From positions 682,001 to 746,000 of the forward strand of contig SNVD02002289.1 of the NCBI GenBank assembly GCA_013180625.2: a stretch of DNA of 64,000 bases. Direction: 5' to 3'. Within the stretch, counting starts at the first letter, position 1. Every line of letters starts with the position of its first letter. Under the pieces are notes generated by a model that had not been told where the DNA came from, ran no database searches, and saw only the letters and a list, made by a program, of their open reading frames with translations. Below are positions 49,200-61,639 of the stretch, piece by piece. Source of the stretch: Boswellia sacra (Eukaryota > Streptophyta > Magnoliopsida > Sapindales > Burseraceae). Position numbers and translations under genes: made by a program.

Positions 49200-50455
49200 T
49201 AAAACAAAAGTCAAACTTTGCAAATTATTAATATGTACATTCTCATAAAAAAGACTGTTCCGATTTCACAAAGAAGATACTGAAAAGAAAGAAAAACCTA
49301 GATAAAAAGGAATAATATTTATATTTATCGCTAACATGACAATGCCTTGTCATTTGCTATGTCATCAAATATAATTAATTTTTAACTCTTTTAACTTTTA
49401 TCATCTCTATGTGATTGGTTTATCTAGTATACTCTTGATGAATCAAGAATTTTATTCCCATCATTATCATAAAATTAAAAACTAATTAAAGTGAGTGATA
49501 TGATTGATAATAAGACAACTTTATAAATATTGTATTACTCACGTACTAAAATTTATTATAAAATAAAGCAGATAATATTTTTTTCTTTTTAAATACATAT
49601 TTTTAAAGAATTAAACTGAGAAGAAAAAATAGTTAATGTTATCCAGACGAAGGTCCAGCGTATAGGGCTGCTATTTTGATGACCCCGTAACAGTGGCACT
49701 TTTTCGTAACATTTATGAAGTTTAGAAAACCTTGTTTGAAATGATGAGTAATAATGAATTCCTAATTGAAACTTGGGAAAATCAATTCAGATCCCCTGAG
49801 GTTTGCCCTAAAAAAATCAACACCCCTCCAGTCAACTTTTTTCATTGAAATTTAAATATAACTCCATAGAGTTATTATAGATAAACTATTTCAAAGGTTC
49901 TTATGAAAAAGGAAAAATTACAACAACACCCTTAGATTTTATTGAAAATCTAATATCCTAAATATTTATAATAATGGGACTACCCCTCCCATCCTCGTCA
50001 TTCTTCTGTGCCCCTAGGGTACCCCAAGACATATAAAAATTGTAAAAATTTATATAATACGATGCTTGAGTACACATGCAAACTCTGAAACATAACCAAT
50101 TAAAAACAATAAAAATTTTGATACCTTTTTTAAGATCACTATAAGATCCTTAATATATTTTAATAATAATCTTGACTTCTAAAAGTAAATTTGTTAGTTG
50201 TAATTGTTGTTGTTTCACCCTCAGAGGGAGATGCTAAGACATAAAAATTTAACATCATTGAGATTTAGGATTTGTTGTTTAATTGAAGGAAATTTTTTCT
50301 TTTGCATTCAGAAAAAAATAAGAAAAATGTGAAATGACAATTATATTTTTGGAACTTAATATTAGTATCGAGACTTATTAAGGATATTATAGTTTTTTGA
50401 AAAGTTAATAAAAATATATTATTTTTAATTGTTTGTGTGAATAATCTATGGAAAA
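49200..50455. other. Gene-free AT-rich DNA
   Basis: No coding sequence, RNA gene or clear repeat is recognised. Confidence 0.4.
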
Positions 50456-50458
50456 ATT

Positions 50459-51397
50459 GAGAAAATAGACAAAATTAGGGGGCCTTGTTGAAAAATGGAC
50501 ACATCCTGAAAAATTTTCATGCCATAGACACTTTCTTGACAAAAAGACTCAAATACCCCCTTTGAAATTACTTGCATCTGATTACTTGCATCCAACACTC
50601 TTTTAGAGCTATATATCGCGCGAAGACTTGCGCGTTCGACACTCGACACTCGACACAACTCGACACTCGACATTACTTGCATCCGACACAACTCGACACT
50701 CGACATTACTTGCATCCGACACAACTTGACACTCGACATTACATGCATCAGACACAACTCGACACTTGACACGCATGTGTCGAGCCGTGTCGAGTCGTGT
50801 CGGATTCTCGATAACAGTCTATTTTCGAGGACACATTAATCCGACACTCGACACTACCTTGTATCCGACACAACTCGACACTCGACAAATATCCGACACT
50901 CGACACTACACATTTCACCACTCGACACACGACATTTCACCACTAGACAAACACTCGACACTTGACATTTCACTACTCAACAAACACTCGACACTCGACA
51001 TTACATAACTCGACACGACTCGACAGGTTGTTTTCGAGTGTCGAGTGTCTTCTTCTTTGCGATAAAACACAGGATTCATAACTCGTTTCATCGATTTTCA
51101 CACGCATTAGCTCACAAAAATCATATTATAACACTCGATTTATCCTTAAATAAGTTCACAAATCCTTCAGAAACTCAAATCTCGAATTCAAATTCCCTAG
51201 AAATTAAATCAAATCTGAAGAGAGGGAGATGGGTTTCGGTCGTCTGAAGAGAGAGAAATAAGACTTTGGAAAAAATTGAATACATAAGGGTAATTGGATC
51301 TTTTTGTCAAGAAAGTGTCTATCGCATGAAAATTTTTCAGGATGTGTCCATTTTTCAACAAGGCCCCCTAATTGTGTCTATTTTGTCAATTTTCTCA
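50459..51397. mobile_element. Long terminal-inverted-repeat element, 0.94 kb
   Basis: Left arm (50459-50555) and right arm (51300-51397) are near-perfect inverted repeats, for example CAAGGCCCCCTAATT against AATTAGGGGGCCTTG, and AGACACTTTCTTGACAAAAA on the left. Total arm length is about 95 bp. No transposase and no convincing target duplication are visible, so Mutator-like or hAT-like class is open. The interior is a GC-rich minisatellite followed by unrecognised sequence. Confidence 0.65.
50636..51045. repeat. CGACACTCGACA minisatellite with orientation switches
   Basis: Built from CGACACTCGACA and TTACTTGCATCCGACACAAC units. The left block (50636-50775) is a regular array of about 33-bp units. 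Around 50768-50810 the sequence flips to gtgtcgagccgtgtcgagtc, the reverse complement motif, which would form hairpins. It then returns to cgacactcgac variants until 51030. Frames on both strands (MSSVELCRMQV-like) are repeat artefacts. Confidence 0.8.
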
Positions 51398-52922
51398 TAA
51401 TATATTGGACATCTTAGATCGATGTATACACATGTCAGATATCACTTTTGATCGACAAAAATTAACAAAACGAGTAGCCCTAATTATTACAGATAGTTTG
51501 GGATATTGATCATTTTCAGCAAATCTCAAGAGGTTGAATACTACTTTTTTCTTTTTTATTTTAATAGACGGTGTAAAGGATATGTTAAATATTTATTGTC
51601 AAATTTTACTTTATGCATAAAAAAGTTAATAGGAGGTAGTGATGTTATTACACATAAGGTGTTGATATATATTTTTTAATTAAACTTCAACTGGTTACGG
51701 GCTGAAAATTATTTCCCCTTAATAGCTTTCACGCATAAATTTTGAATAAAGTTCAACCACTTAATACTAAGCATCCTTTTGGCCATTGGGTAAGTACTCA
51801 ATAGTGGAAATTAGGGTACTCAACTCCTTTTATAGTAAAAAAGAAAAATTTATTATGATCTCCCGTGACCATATAATTTCCACAGCATCAATATGTTTTC
51901 TATACAAATTTATACGCAAATTATGAACCGTTTAAAAAATGCACATTTACTAGTTAAGATTTAATTTAATATTTGTAATTAGTTAAAGTATCTTAAGAAT
52001 GATAAAAATTAGATAATTTAATCTCAATTACTCAGAATACATTGATCTAATAACTCAAATTTGAATATAAAATTTAGTTATTGAGTATCATAGACAATCT
52101 ATTATTAAAATTGAATTACTCATGAGGTCCAATTGTGAAAGGGTTTTGAAAATTAAATGTAAATGTTGACTTCACACCTAATACTCCGAACCTTTATGTG
52201 AAGTGATTTCTTAATAAAGGGAATAAAAAATTCTACGAAAAAATTAATGGTAAATTATTTAAGTAAATCAATAGGTACCAATTTTTGGTGTAATTGTTGT
52301 ATGGTTGTAGTGAGGTCACCATCCCCAAAACCCTCCAAAATTAAACATGCATTCCGTCCCTTTCTGTACTAGCCTTGGTGTGCTTAACAATCCTCCAGAA
52401 AAAGTTTTCATTTTACAGCATCTTTTCACATCTAATTCTTCCAAAGATGAGAACTTCAAGGTATAATTGCCAGACCAGAAGCTTGTGATGTTCTTTAAAT
52501 CTTCAAGCGACGACTTTAGTTTGCTGAAAACAATTTCACCTTTTGCTACATCCCCGTCATTTGCTACTTCTTCTATCATCTTTCCCCATTTGTTTATTTT
52601 CATTTCTCTCAATTGATCCAAACGTTTTGCTGTGGAAGATGTCATTAAATTCATCAATCCATCACAAGAAAAAACTTCCATAACTATTAGATTTTTAAAA
52701 GAAAATGAATATGGCAATAGGCTGATCAATTTGTGACAATCTAATACTCCTAGATTTTCAAGATTTTGAAGAGCCGAATCCAATTTTGTGTCTAGTTTCC
52801 ACATGTACTTTAGATTGGAAAGACATGCAAATTTATTTTCTTAATATGTCTAAGTGTCCCATCATGTTTCTCGTCCTCTCCACATAAAAATAATCTTCAC
52901 ATGAAGTATGATATAGTTCCAA

Positions 52923-53831
52923 TGTAACATCCCATATTGCTTGGGAATATGATATGATATGTGCTTAAATATCCTGTGAGCTCCTTAAACTGTTGGAGGC
53001 CTTTTGAGTTGCGAAGCCTGAAAGCAAAGCCGTGACGGATTGTGTCTCTAAAGCGGACAATATCATACAGTGGGCCGAGATATTGGGCTTCATGGACGTG
53101 TGAGGGTCACCTCTTGAGACTTTGTAGGGGCCCCCTCTTGAAGGCACGCATGGGAACCATTGCTTGAGACTGTGTGGGGGCCACCTCTTGAGGGTTTATG
53201 GGGATCGTAAAGTGCCACACACAATGTAAAGTGCCATATACGAGACCATTAAAAGTGCCACAGGCAGGTCGAGATGTTACAAAAGATATCAGAGCCTAGC
53301 CCAACTAGAAGTGTAGGGTGTCACCTTGGGAATGTAAGCCCAATCAAGCGAGGATGCTTGATTCCTAAGGGGAGGTGAATGTAATATCTCACATCGCCGG
53401 GATGTTACAAAAGGTATCAGAGCCTAGCCCAACCAGAAGTGTAGTATGTCACCTTGGGGATGTAATAAGCACAATCAAGCGAGGATGCTTGATTCCTAAG
53501 GGGAGGTGAATGTAATATCTCACATCGCTTGGGAATATGATATGATATGTGCTTAAATACCCTGTGAGCTCCTCCTTTTGGGTTGCAAAGCCCGAAAGCA
53601 AAACCAGAAGGGACTGTGTGTCCAAAGCGGATAATATCCGACAATGGACCGGGCTATTGGGCTTTGCGCATGTGTAGAGACCACCTCTTGAGACTTTGTA
53701 GAGGCCACCTCTCGAAAGTGTGCATGGGGACCACTGCTTGAGACTATATAGGGGTCACCGCTTGAGGGTTTATAGGGACCGCAAAGTGTCACACACATTG
53801 CAAAGTGCCACATACTGGTTGGGATGTTACA
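52923..53831. mobile_element. TRIM retrotransposon with three LTRs
   Basis: Flanked by the 5-bp duplication TCCAA (52918-52922 and 53832-53836). LTR 1 (52923-53281) is TGTAACATCCC...GATGTTACA. It is followed by a primer-site-like TATCAGAGCCTAGCCC, a short interior and a purine tract AAGGGGAGGTGAA. Next comes a 30-bp remnant LTR (53380-53409), a second TATCAGAGCC site, a second purine tract, and a full LTR 3 (53511-53831). No coding capacity. The layout is LTR-int-LTR-int-LTR with an internally deleted middle LTR. It lies inside an LRR exon. Confidence 0.8.
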
Positions 53832-54116
53832 TCCAACTCTATGACATTGCTAAGTCTTTGAAGAATTCAATGAAATTTTGCTGATTCATCAAAATAAACA
53901 CTTAGAACTTTAGGTCTACCGAGGTAGTTTTCTGGAATCTGGCCTTGCAATGTCATCATGATGTCCTAGTCATCCAATTTCAATTCCTCCAAATTGCAGT
54001 TAACCTGAAGATCAGTCAGAGAAAATCAAGTTGTAAGTCATATTCCTGTGAACCATTCTACACCATCTCTGATATATAATTACATCAAATTCACTCAAAA
54101 AAAAAAGTTCTCTGAC

Positions 54117-55874
54117 TTTTTTTTTTGAAAAAATTACTATTCACATTAAAAGGAAAAAAATTGTACAAGATACGAGGGGCATGCCCCAAGAAGAGTATCT
54201 AGTACTCACAAGTCCAAAAGGAAATAATAAAGTCCAAAGGCTCTAAACAAACAAACAGAACATAGAGCCAAAGGCCCCAAACAAAACAAAGGGGCGCAAT
54301 TGCCCAAACAAAACAAAATCCAAGAATCAAAACTAACGACGAAGGCTCCATATGGCACAAAGCTGAGGAGTGATCACATACTTGGCCTCGAAGGTTAGAA
54401 GCCGAGAGCGAACCAAGGCAAAAATCTCATCAATCACCTGACGACGAGTCCGACGACGGTGTTGATGCACACGATCATTCCTCTCACACCATAGGAAATA
54501 AACTGTAGTAGAAAAGACCAACCGTGCAAGGACATGCCCAAAATTCTTCTTGCCCTTAAGATGAAGAGAAGCCCAATGAAGTAAAGAGAGCCAACTAGAA
54601 GATGGCCAAACAATGAGAGTCTTAGCTGAAATCTCCCCCCATACAGAAGACGAGAAAGGACAGCTAAAGAAAAGATGCTCGTGAGTCTCATTTGCTGAAG
54701 TACAGAGAACACAAACTAAAGAGGATAACATGCCATGATGTCGTAGTCGGTCTATAGTACGAAGACGACCCAATGACGCAAGCCAAAGAATAAATGAGTG
54801 TCTGGGAACATGGCCAGGGAACCACAGAAGATGGTGAAATGAGTTTACCGATCTCTTGCTCCGTAATAATTCCCAAGCTGAGGCAATGGAGAAAACACCA
54901 GAGGTGTGACCCTTCCAAACAATATGGTCAGGAATCTCTATCATAGGACGGATGCTGATAGAGTCCCAGATCCGTCCAAGGACCGGACCACCATCAGGAA
55001 AAGCCCAATCCCCATTCTGAATAATAGCTGAGACTTTTGCATCTGAGGGAAGACCTGTGGAAGAGAGAGTCCTGAAAGAAAACAAATCACAAAGGCGCCC
55101 CTGCGGTAACCAGTAATCCTGCCAAAGTGAGGTATCACATCCGTCTCCAATACAAGAGATAAATTTACCCCTACACCAATCCCGACTTTGCAAAATCTTC
55201 CTCCAAGACTAGGAGGCTCCAGAAGTAACCTGAACCTGCCAAAATGAGCGACCCCGAAGGAGCACCTTATGAACCCAAGAAGACCATGTGGAGCACTTGT
55301 CAGAAAGAAGTCTCCAGATATGCTGTAGAATAGCAGCACGATTCCACTTCTTCACTCGCTTAATTCCCAATCCCCCTTCATTCAATGGATAGCAAATTGA
55401 ATCCCAAGCTACTTTGGCTCCAGAACGAGACAAAGAGGTCCCTTTCCAGAGGAAAGCAGCCATAATACCCTCAATCTTCCGTACCACTGCTGCCGGTAAT
55501 ATGCACATAGAGGACCAATATACCTGAATGGAAAATAGTACAGACTTAATCAACTGGAGACGACTAACATAAGTCAGCACAGCAGAAGTCCATAACCTGA
55601 CCCTCGACAGAATTCGTTCTATCAAAGGAGTGCAATCTGAAAGGCGTAGTCTGGTACTAATTAGAGGCACTCCCAAATATCTAACCGACAGACTCCCCAC
55701 CTGAAAACCCAAGATGGTCTGTAACACTGTTCTGTCCTCATCATTGACTCCAGAAAAGAAGACATGACTCTTGGACGTATTCATAACTAAACCAGAGAGC
55801 TTTGCAAACTCCTGCAAAGCAGCATGGACCACCCTAACAGAGCCCACATCTGCGCTGCAAAAAACCATCAAATA
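54117..55874 (-). mobile_element. 5'-truncated LINE (non-LTR retrotransposon)
   Basis: Encodes the C-terminal half of a plant LINE ORF2. From 55871 on the minus strand there is LMVFCSADVGSVR, just after the RT catalytic box position, then SGLVMNTSKSHVFFSG, VRYLGVPLIS, and NEGGLGIKRVKKWNRA. One in-frame TAG follows at 55211-55209. The zinc-binding RT domain is then open from 55193 to 54333 (HSFILWLASLGRLRTIDRL, CVLCTSANETHEHLFFSCPF, and a C-terminal FLWCERNDRVHQHR). A 10-A tail ends at 54117. Only the single stop breaks the remaining frame, so insertion is fairly young. It lies in an intron of the LRR relic. Confidence 0.9.
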
Positions 55875-57059
55875 TCAATTTCTTAGCATAAGCATTATTA
55901 TAGCATTGCAAATACTCTTAAATAAAACTAATTACAAGGAAGAAGAAGAAAAAGATAATGTATGAAAAAATAAATTACAACGCTAATTAGCTTTCGAAAA
56001 AAAATAACTTTATACTATTGTGAATTTCAAAGCAACTATTAACATTATTCCTTGGACTAATTATGGAAACTCCTGATCACGGAAATGTAATTTTGATTGG
56101 ACTGTCAAGATATATTTGGTGAGTGGAGGAAAAGAGAAGATTTAATAATCTGATTAATTTAGTACATTATATCAGATCGAATTTATTAAAACTCATGCAA
56201 TCAATTCAATTGACTAAATTTTATTAGGAAGAAAATCTGTCCAAAGCCAAATCATCATTATTTCGATCGTTGAAGAGTATTAGAGAGAAGTGTTATGGAC
56301 AACATATAGAAAAGGAATACGAGTTGTACCTTTTGAGCCCAAAAGAGGGATTTTTGTACCGAAATGTCAACATGGCCTTCTCTTCATTAGCATTTAGATA
56401 CTGTCAAGTGAATGCCTTTTCTTTGTGACAAGCAAACAATATTAATCTCTTTACCATTGGCCACTTCAAAGTATGTATCACAGAGTTATAATTTTCAAGT
56501 TCAGGTAGCTTCCAAAGTTCTAAAAATTTTACTTGCAGAAAGACGAAGTAATTAGATGACTCTATTCCTTCATTCTCAGCAATCTCCTTTAAAAGAGGGC
56601 AATTTCCTATCTCAAGGTGTTGGAGCTGCTCAAGACTTTTGACCATAGAAGATGAAAATACATATTTTAATCTTTCACATCTTCACAATATCAAGTGTGT
56701 CAAATTTTCAGAGGAAGAAGAAATTGTTTTCGGAAGTGGGCTCATCCAAATCTTTTCATTATTAACTCTCAACAGTTGCAGGGCCTCTAGCTTGGGGAAA
56801 AAAACCTGCAGTCAATCGTTTCAAGACTTTTTATAAATCAAATACATAATCTTTTCTCATGGACATTGTTTAAGATCATATAAAACATGCCAAAGGGGTT
56901 TATAATCTCACTCTCTAACTTAATGAAGCAAATATTTATCTTCATCTAAAAGGTTTAGCCTATCTTAAAATCTGAGACTAATTTTTCTTCATTTCATAAA
57001 AAATTGACTACAACCAAGCATGGAATGAAGTTTATTTTCGATAAAATTATTAAATTCAC

Positions 57060-57890
57060 ATAATAATATTGTATGTCTACAATAATTGGTACTTCAAATA
57101 TAGGAAATTATTTCATGTGTATCGAAGGGTTAGTAACATACTAATTAAGAGTACCCCTAAGTTTTGGGTAGAGGTCGCAACAGTCCAGGCCACCCTTGGG
57201 CTGGCAAAGCCTCGCCTGTTGAGCCTGACGTGGCCTGGCCTTCTGCAGCCCAGTAATTTTTTCAAAAGCACAAAAGCCTCTAACGGCTATGTTTGCAACC
57301 TGCAGCCACAGCAAATATATATTCTATTTCAAAAATTCAAAACTGCTGCTACTGCACCCCCTACTGAAAGAAAATTATTTTTTTTTCAAAAAGTAAAAAG
57401 CTTCTAATGTTACATTTCACTTGCATTAATAAAAAAATCTTTATTAGTAATGAAATAATTTTTCTTTTAAATTATTGTCAATGTTGTCTCTTAAATTATT
57501 GCCAATTTATTTTAGACTTCTATTAATAAAAAAATAAATTTTAATTGTAGTTGAAATTTTTTATTAATAATATAAAGTACTTTTTAAAATTATTGTTAAA
57601 TGTTGTCTTTTAGATTTCTGTTAATTTATTTAATTTTTTACTAATAATAAAATAGTTTTTTAAAATTACGTGAAAAATAACAAAAATATAAAAAAATAAA
57701 AATAGTAATTATAAAAATAAAATAAAAAAATGAGGTAGCCTATATTTAAAAAACAATAATACACTAGCTACTTATGCATGTAATCCCACTCGTATATGTT
57801 ACGTTAGTTGCTGTATTTTCCAGTCAGGAATATTTGTTTCTCTATATATGTAAGTGAACGAATGGGAAGAAGCCAATAACGAATTATTAT
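57060..57890. other. Gene-free DNA with a GC-rich patch
   Basis: A GC-rich patch at about 57174-57300 has an open frame without recognisable features. The rest is AT-rich. No gene, RNA or repeat was recognised. Confidence 0.4.
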
Positions 57891-59175
57891 TAGGATAATA
57901 TCATAAACCACCCCTGAAGTTTAGCTAATTATCATACGGAAAGCCTCTTATGTAAATATATCAACGCGGTCCCTAACGTTTGCGTTTAACCTTCATCCAG
58001 GTCCAGCCAACAGATTCCGTTAGTTTTCAAATTAACATTTTGGGGTATTTTAGTAAAATGACATAATTCATATGGGATAATATCATTAACCACCCCTGAA
58101 GTTTAGCCAATTATCATGCGGAAAGCCTCTTATGTAAATATATCAGCGCGGTCCCTAACGTTTGCGTTTAAGCTTCATCCAAGTCCAGCCAACAAATTCC
58201 GTTTGTGTAGAAACTGAGAAAAAAATTAAAAATACCATTTTACCCTTACTTTTATATCCTTTCTTCTTTCTTTTTTTTTCGCAATCGAAAATCCAATCCC
58301 TTTTCACACCCACAGCTACCTCTCTCACCCCAACCTCTCAATCTCCAAACATAGCTTTGGCTGGCTACTGGTTCTTTTTAAAATTTCAGTTTGAGAATTT
58401 TTTTGTCTTTATTTTTGTTGCTTCATTTCAATACATAGTGTCTATGAATGTTTTCTTAGGTTGAGAAAATTTTTAAAGAAGTTAGTGAGGAGAAAGAAAA
58501 GCATGCCAGTTTTGGGTTTTAGAGTTTTTGCATAATTTTTTTAAAACATAATTATTGAAATAATCTAGATTTAATTTTGAATATTTGATTCTTTTTTTTA
58601 ATAGCTTTGTGATTGAGTTGAGATGGTGGGTGTTGATGGTGGAGGCAAATTCGGTGCTATCACGGTGGAGTCTTATGACGTATATTTTTTTATTTAAATG
58701 AGTTTGATGGTGGTGATAGTGGCTATGGTGGTTATGGATGGTGATGCTTGTGTGATATGAAATGAATATTTTAGAAAAGAAAATTCAAGGGTTAGTTTTA
58801 CGTTTACTGATATGAAATTATGTCATTTTACTAAAATACATCAAAATGTTAATTTGAAAGCTAGCAGAATTTGTTGGCTGGACCTGGATGAAGCGTAAAC
58901 GCAAACGTTAGGGACCGCGCTAATATATTTATATAAGAGACTTTCCGCATGATAATTAGCTGAACTTCAAGGGTGATTTATGATATTATCCCATATGAAA
59001 TTATGTAATTTTACTAAAATACCCCAAAACATTAATTTGACAACTAACGGAATCTGTTGGGTGGACCTGGATGAAGCTTAAACGCAAACGTTAGGGACGG
59101 TGCTGATATATTTACATAAGAGGCTTTCCGCATGATAATTAGCTAAACTTCAGGGGTGGTTAATGATATTATCCC
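57891..59175. mobile_element. Mutator-like element with tandemly doubled inverted repeats
   Basis: Flanked by a perfect 9-bp duplication AATTATTAT (57882-57890 and 59176-59184), as for Mutator-like elements. Each terminus consists of two head-to-tail copies of a unit of about 180 bp. It starts GGATAATATCATNAACCACC and contains GCGGTCCCTAACGTTTGCGT. Copies start at 57893 and 58075 on the left; the inverse copies end at about 58995 and 59175 on the right. The unique middle (58210-58830) has no transposase and no convincing gene. Confidence 0.8.
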
Positions 59176-59569
59176 AATTATTATTCATATATACAATTTG
59201 AATGTTCTAAATGTAGCTTTGAAATATATTTAACTATCGATTTAATTAATTAATAACTAAGACACACAATTAGTGCAAAAATTAAAAAAAAGAAGAAATT
59301 ATAACAAAGTTGATTAATAACATAATAGAAATTTATTGTTATTGACGAATCATCCATATGCAAAATCATCTAACAATTATTAAAGAGAAAAAATAATTCA
59401 AATTAACATTATGTAAGAGACAAATTGAACAATGCAAGTCAGTATATACCTCGAAGTAGAGTCCACCAAAATGTGTAAATAGATTTATTTTATATCTGGT
59501 AAGGGCTTAGTAATTAAGTTCATATTGGCATTTCTTTTTCTTGTTCCTCATTATTCACTACAAGAAAAA

Positions 59570-60535
59570 AGCAAATATTTGACTGTTTTTAGCCGTCAAA
59601 TATGATAATATTTGACAGTTTTTGCGTGTCATATATATCACCGTCAAATATGATAATAGTTGACTGTTGGTCAAACAGTCAAATATTCACTATAGCATTA
59701 TTTGACTCTTACAAAACAGTCAAGTTTGTATTCAAATTTTAGGCCTTATTTGACGGTTTATTGAAGAAATATTTGACATTAATCGTCAAATATGACAAAG
59801 TAACGGTCAAAATTTTTAAATTTTTGTTAATAATATTTGACAGTAACCGTCAAATATTATAAACCTACGGTCGAATTTTTCAAAATTTGACTGCTTATAA
59901 CCGTCAAGTATTGTGCAGTAACCGTCAAGTTTTACGAAATTTTTTCCATATTTGATTGCTTCTGACCGTCAAGTATGTGAGCATAGAATAATATTTGACT
60001 CTTTTTGACAGACAAATATTATTACTTTAATACTTGACCCTTTCGATACTGTCAAGTATGACAAATATTTTGGCTCATATTTGACTCTTTACGAAACATA
60101 TTTGATTGCTTTTGACCGTCAAGTATGTGAGCTTTCGACAGTCAAATATTATTACTTTAATACTTGACCGTTTCAACACTGTCAAGTATGACAAAAAATG
60201 AAAACCTAATTTTTTCATATTTGATTCCTTTTGACCGTCAAGTATGTCAGTATTATTATTTGACTCTTTATTGACTGACAAATATTTTGGCTCATATTTG
60301 ACTCTTCTCATATTTGACTGTTTATTATACTTGTCGGTTTGGATACTGTCATGACAGAACTCATATTTTGACTTATTGTGTCAAATATTATCCCAATTTT
60401 TAGCTCATATTTGATTGTTTATTAATAGGTAACCGTCAAATATGACATATTCAGCCCATATTTGACAGTTTATTATTGTCAACTTTTTGGGAATGGCCAA
60501 ATCATTGAACCAGAACTGTCAAGTATGTATATATA
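59570..60535. repeat. Subterminal repeat array (TTTGAC / GTCAAA motifs)
   Basis: Dozens of TTTGACTGTTT, GACCGTCAAATAT and CAGTCAAATA motifs in both orientations. A longer unit, CATATTTGATTGCTTTTGACC, recurs near 59948, 60098 and 60220. It is unrelated in sequence to the arrays in the CACTA elements at 1-1337 and 27264-33475. Confidence 0.85.
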
Positions 60536-60849
60536 TATTTTATAAATATTTTTCAAAAAAATTATAGTCTTTCTACATAATACAAATAGAATTGGTTGAT
60601 ACATTTTAGTTAAAACTACGTACCATGCCTATTATTTGCTTCCTAGCAAATCTTCGAGGGTGCAGCTGATTATAATATAAATCAAGGGTTCTGTTTGGAA
60701 ACAGAGGATAACAAATTGGAATATAACAAATCTTCTCAGTATTCCATTCATTTGCAGGAAATGAACCCAAATAAAATGAAACTTTCTAGTGCTAAAGAAG
60801 CATACTTGACAGTTTTTAAAAAATAAGAAGTTATGCTTACAGTGAGTTC

Positions 60850-61638
60850 TTAAACTTTCTTTGTTCGACGAACTACAAAATGTGAAAGATAAGTCGAAGG
60901 ATGATACTCTTTGAAAAAGCTCTCAACAGTTTCATTGACAGTGATTCTAGGTGGGACAGGGATACAGTGTCCCAAACACCAAAGGCATACGGAAATGCAT
61001 CAAGGCCCAAAGTTCAGTAAGATTATTTTGGATAGGTGTGCCTGTCATCAACAATCTTCTTGGCATGACAAATCGCTCTTTAAGAACATTATATAGAACC
61101 TGTTAAGGTTAACCATAAAATATTTCCAATGAGAAATCCTAGAGAAAAGGGAAAATGTCTCAAGAAAACTATGCTTTTCACCAACCCGGACTAGTCTTAT
61201 TTTACCCAACTAGTAGCACAATTTCTTTGGAATTCATACAAGTAATCATACAAAGTTCAGGAAAGAAAGAAATAAACTCAAAAAAAAAAAAGTCAGAAGA
61301 AATCAAGAAACATAGCCTTACTTCTTTTTTTTTTCTAATCATATAATATAAACTCACTCAATTATATATGTAAACCATCTAGAATATGTATTCATGTAAT
61401 TGCTAATTTACTAGCTGCTTCTATATTATTTATGATAAATTGATTCTATCAGCTACAGTGCCCACTATAGAAATATAGGCTACTGACTACATAAAGCCAA
61501 ACTTACACTGGAAGGATTTTTAAGTCTTTGGGCTTCATCAATTATCGCATACGACCACGGTATTTGAGAAAGAAAATCTTGATCCATTAATGCTATGTCA
61601 TATGTTGTCAATAGTACATCAAACGACAATGATAATAC
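60850..61638 (-). pseudogene. CHR10-like SNF2 chromatin remodeller fragments
   Basis: Exon 61638-61507 (acceptor gtgcag, donor GTAAGT) encodes [20 protein letters not shown] and [15 protein letters not shown], the DEAQ/DEAH Walker B motif of SNF2 ATPases. Exon 61099 onward (acceptor aacag) encodes [23 protein letters not shown]2 motif III, up to MPLVFGTL. It then loses homology with TAG and TAA stops, while an FVVRRTKK-like motif reappears out of frame near 60860. The closest family from memory is plant CHR10/ALC1-like helicases. The P-loop and C-terminal helicase lobe are absent, so it is a fragment. Confidence 0.75.
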
Positions 61639-61639
61639 C

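Larger units (their letters stand above)
52316..56805 (-). pseudogene. NLR-type disease-resistance gene, leucine-rich-repeat relic
   Basis: LRR exons of the CC-NBS-LRR class (RPS2/At4g27220-like by style), broken by stops and insertions. Exon piece 56805-56331 (acceptor ctgcag) reads FPKLEALQLLRVNNEKIW, a TGA at 56685-56683, then SSMVKSLEQLQHLEIGNCPL and LELWKLPELENY, with another TGA at about 56385. Piece 54004-53837 (acceptor cttcag) reads NLEELKLDD, TAG, then GQIPENYLGRPKVLSVYFDE. Piece 52917-52316 has a shift before YMWKLDTKL and continues LDCHKLISLLPYSFSFKNL and SSTAKRLDQLREMKI. NB-ARC is absent. A LINE sits in an intron and a TRIM in an exon. Confidence 0.75.

Noticed and set aside
50446..50772. 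Minus-strand frame with MSSVELCRMQV repeats and similar plus-strand frames
   Set aside because: Pure products of the CGACAC minisatellite; the same array is open on both strands.
54050..55900. Target-site duplication for the LINE
   Set aside because: ATCAAAT occurs near both ends (54084 and 55868) but is not adjacent to the A-tail, so I do not claim it.
60911..61096. Plus-strand 61-codon frame
   Set aside because: The minus strand of the same bases encodes SNF2 motif III (TGTPIQNNL), so the plus frame is a shadow.
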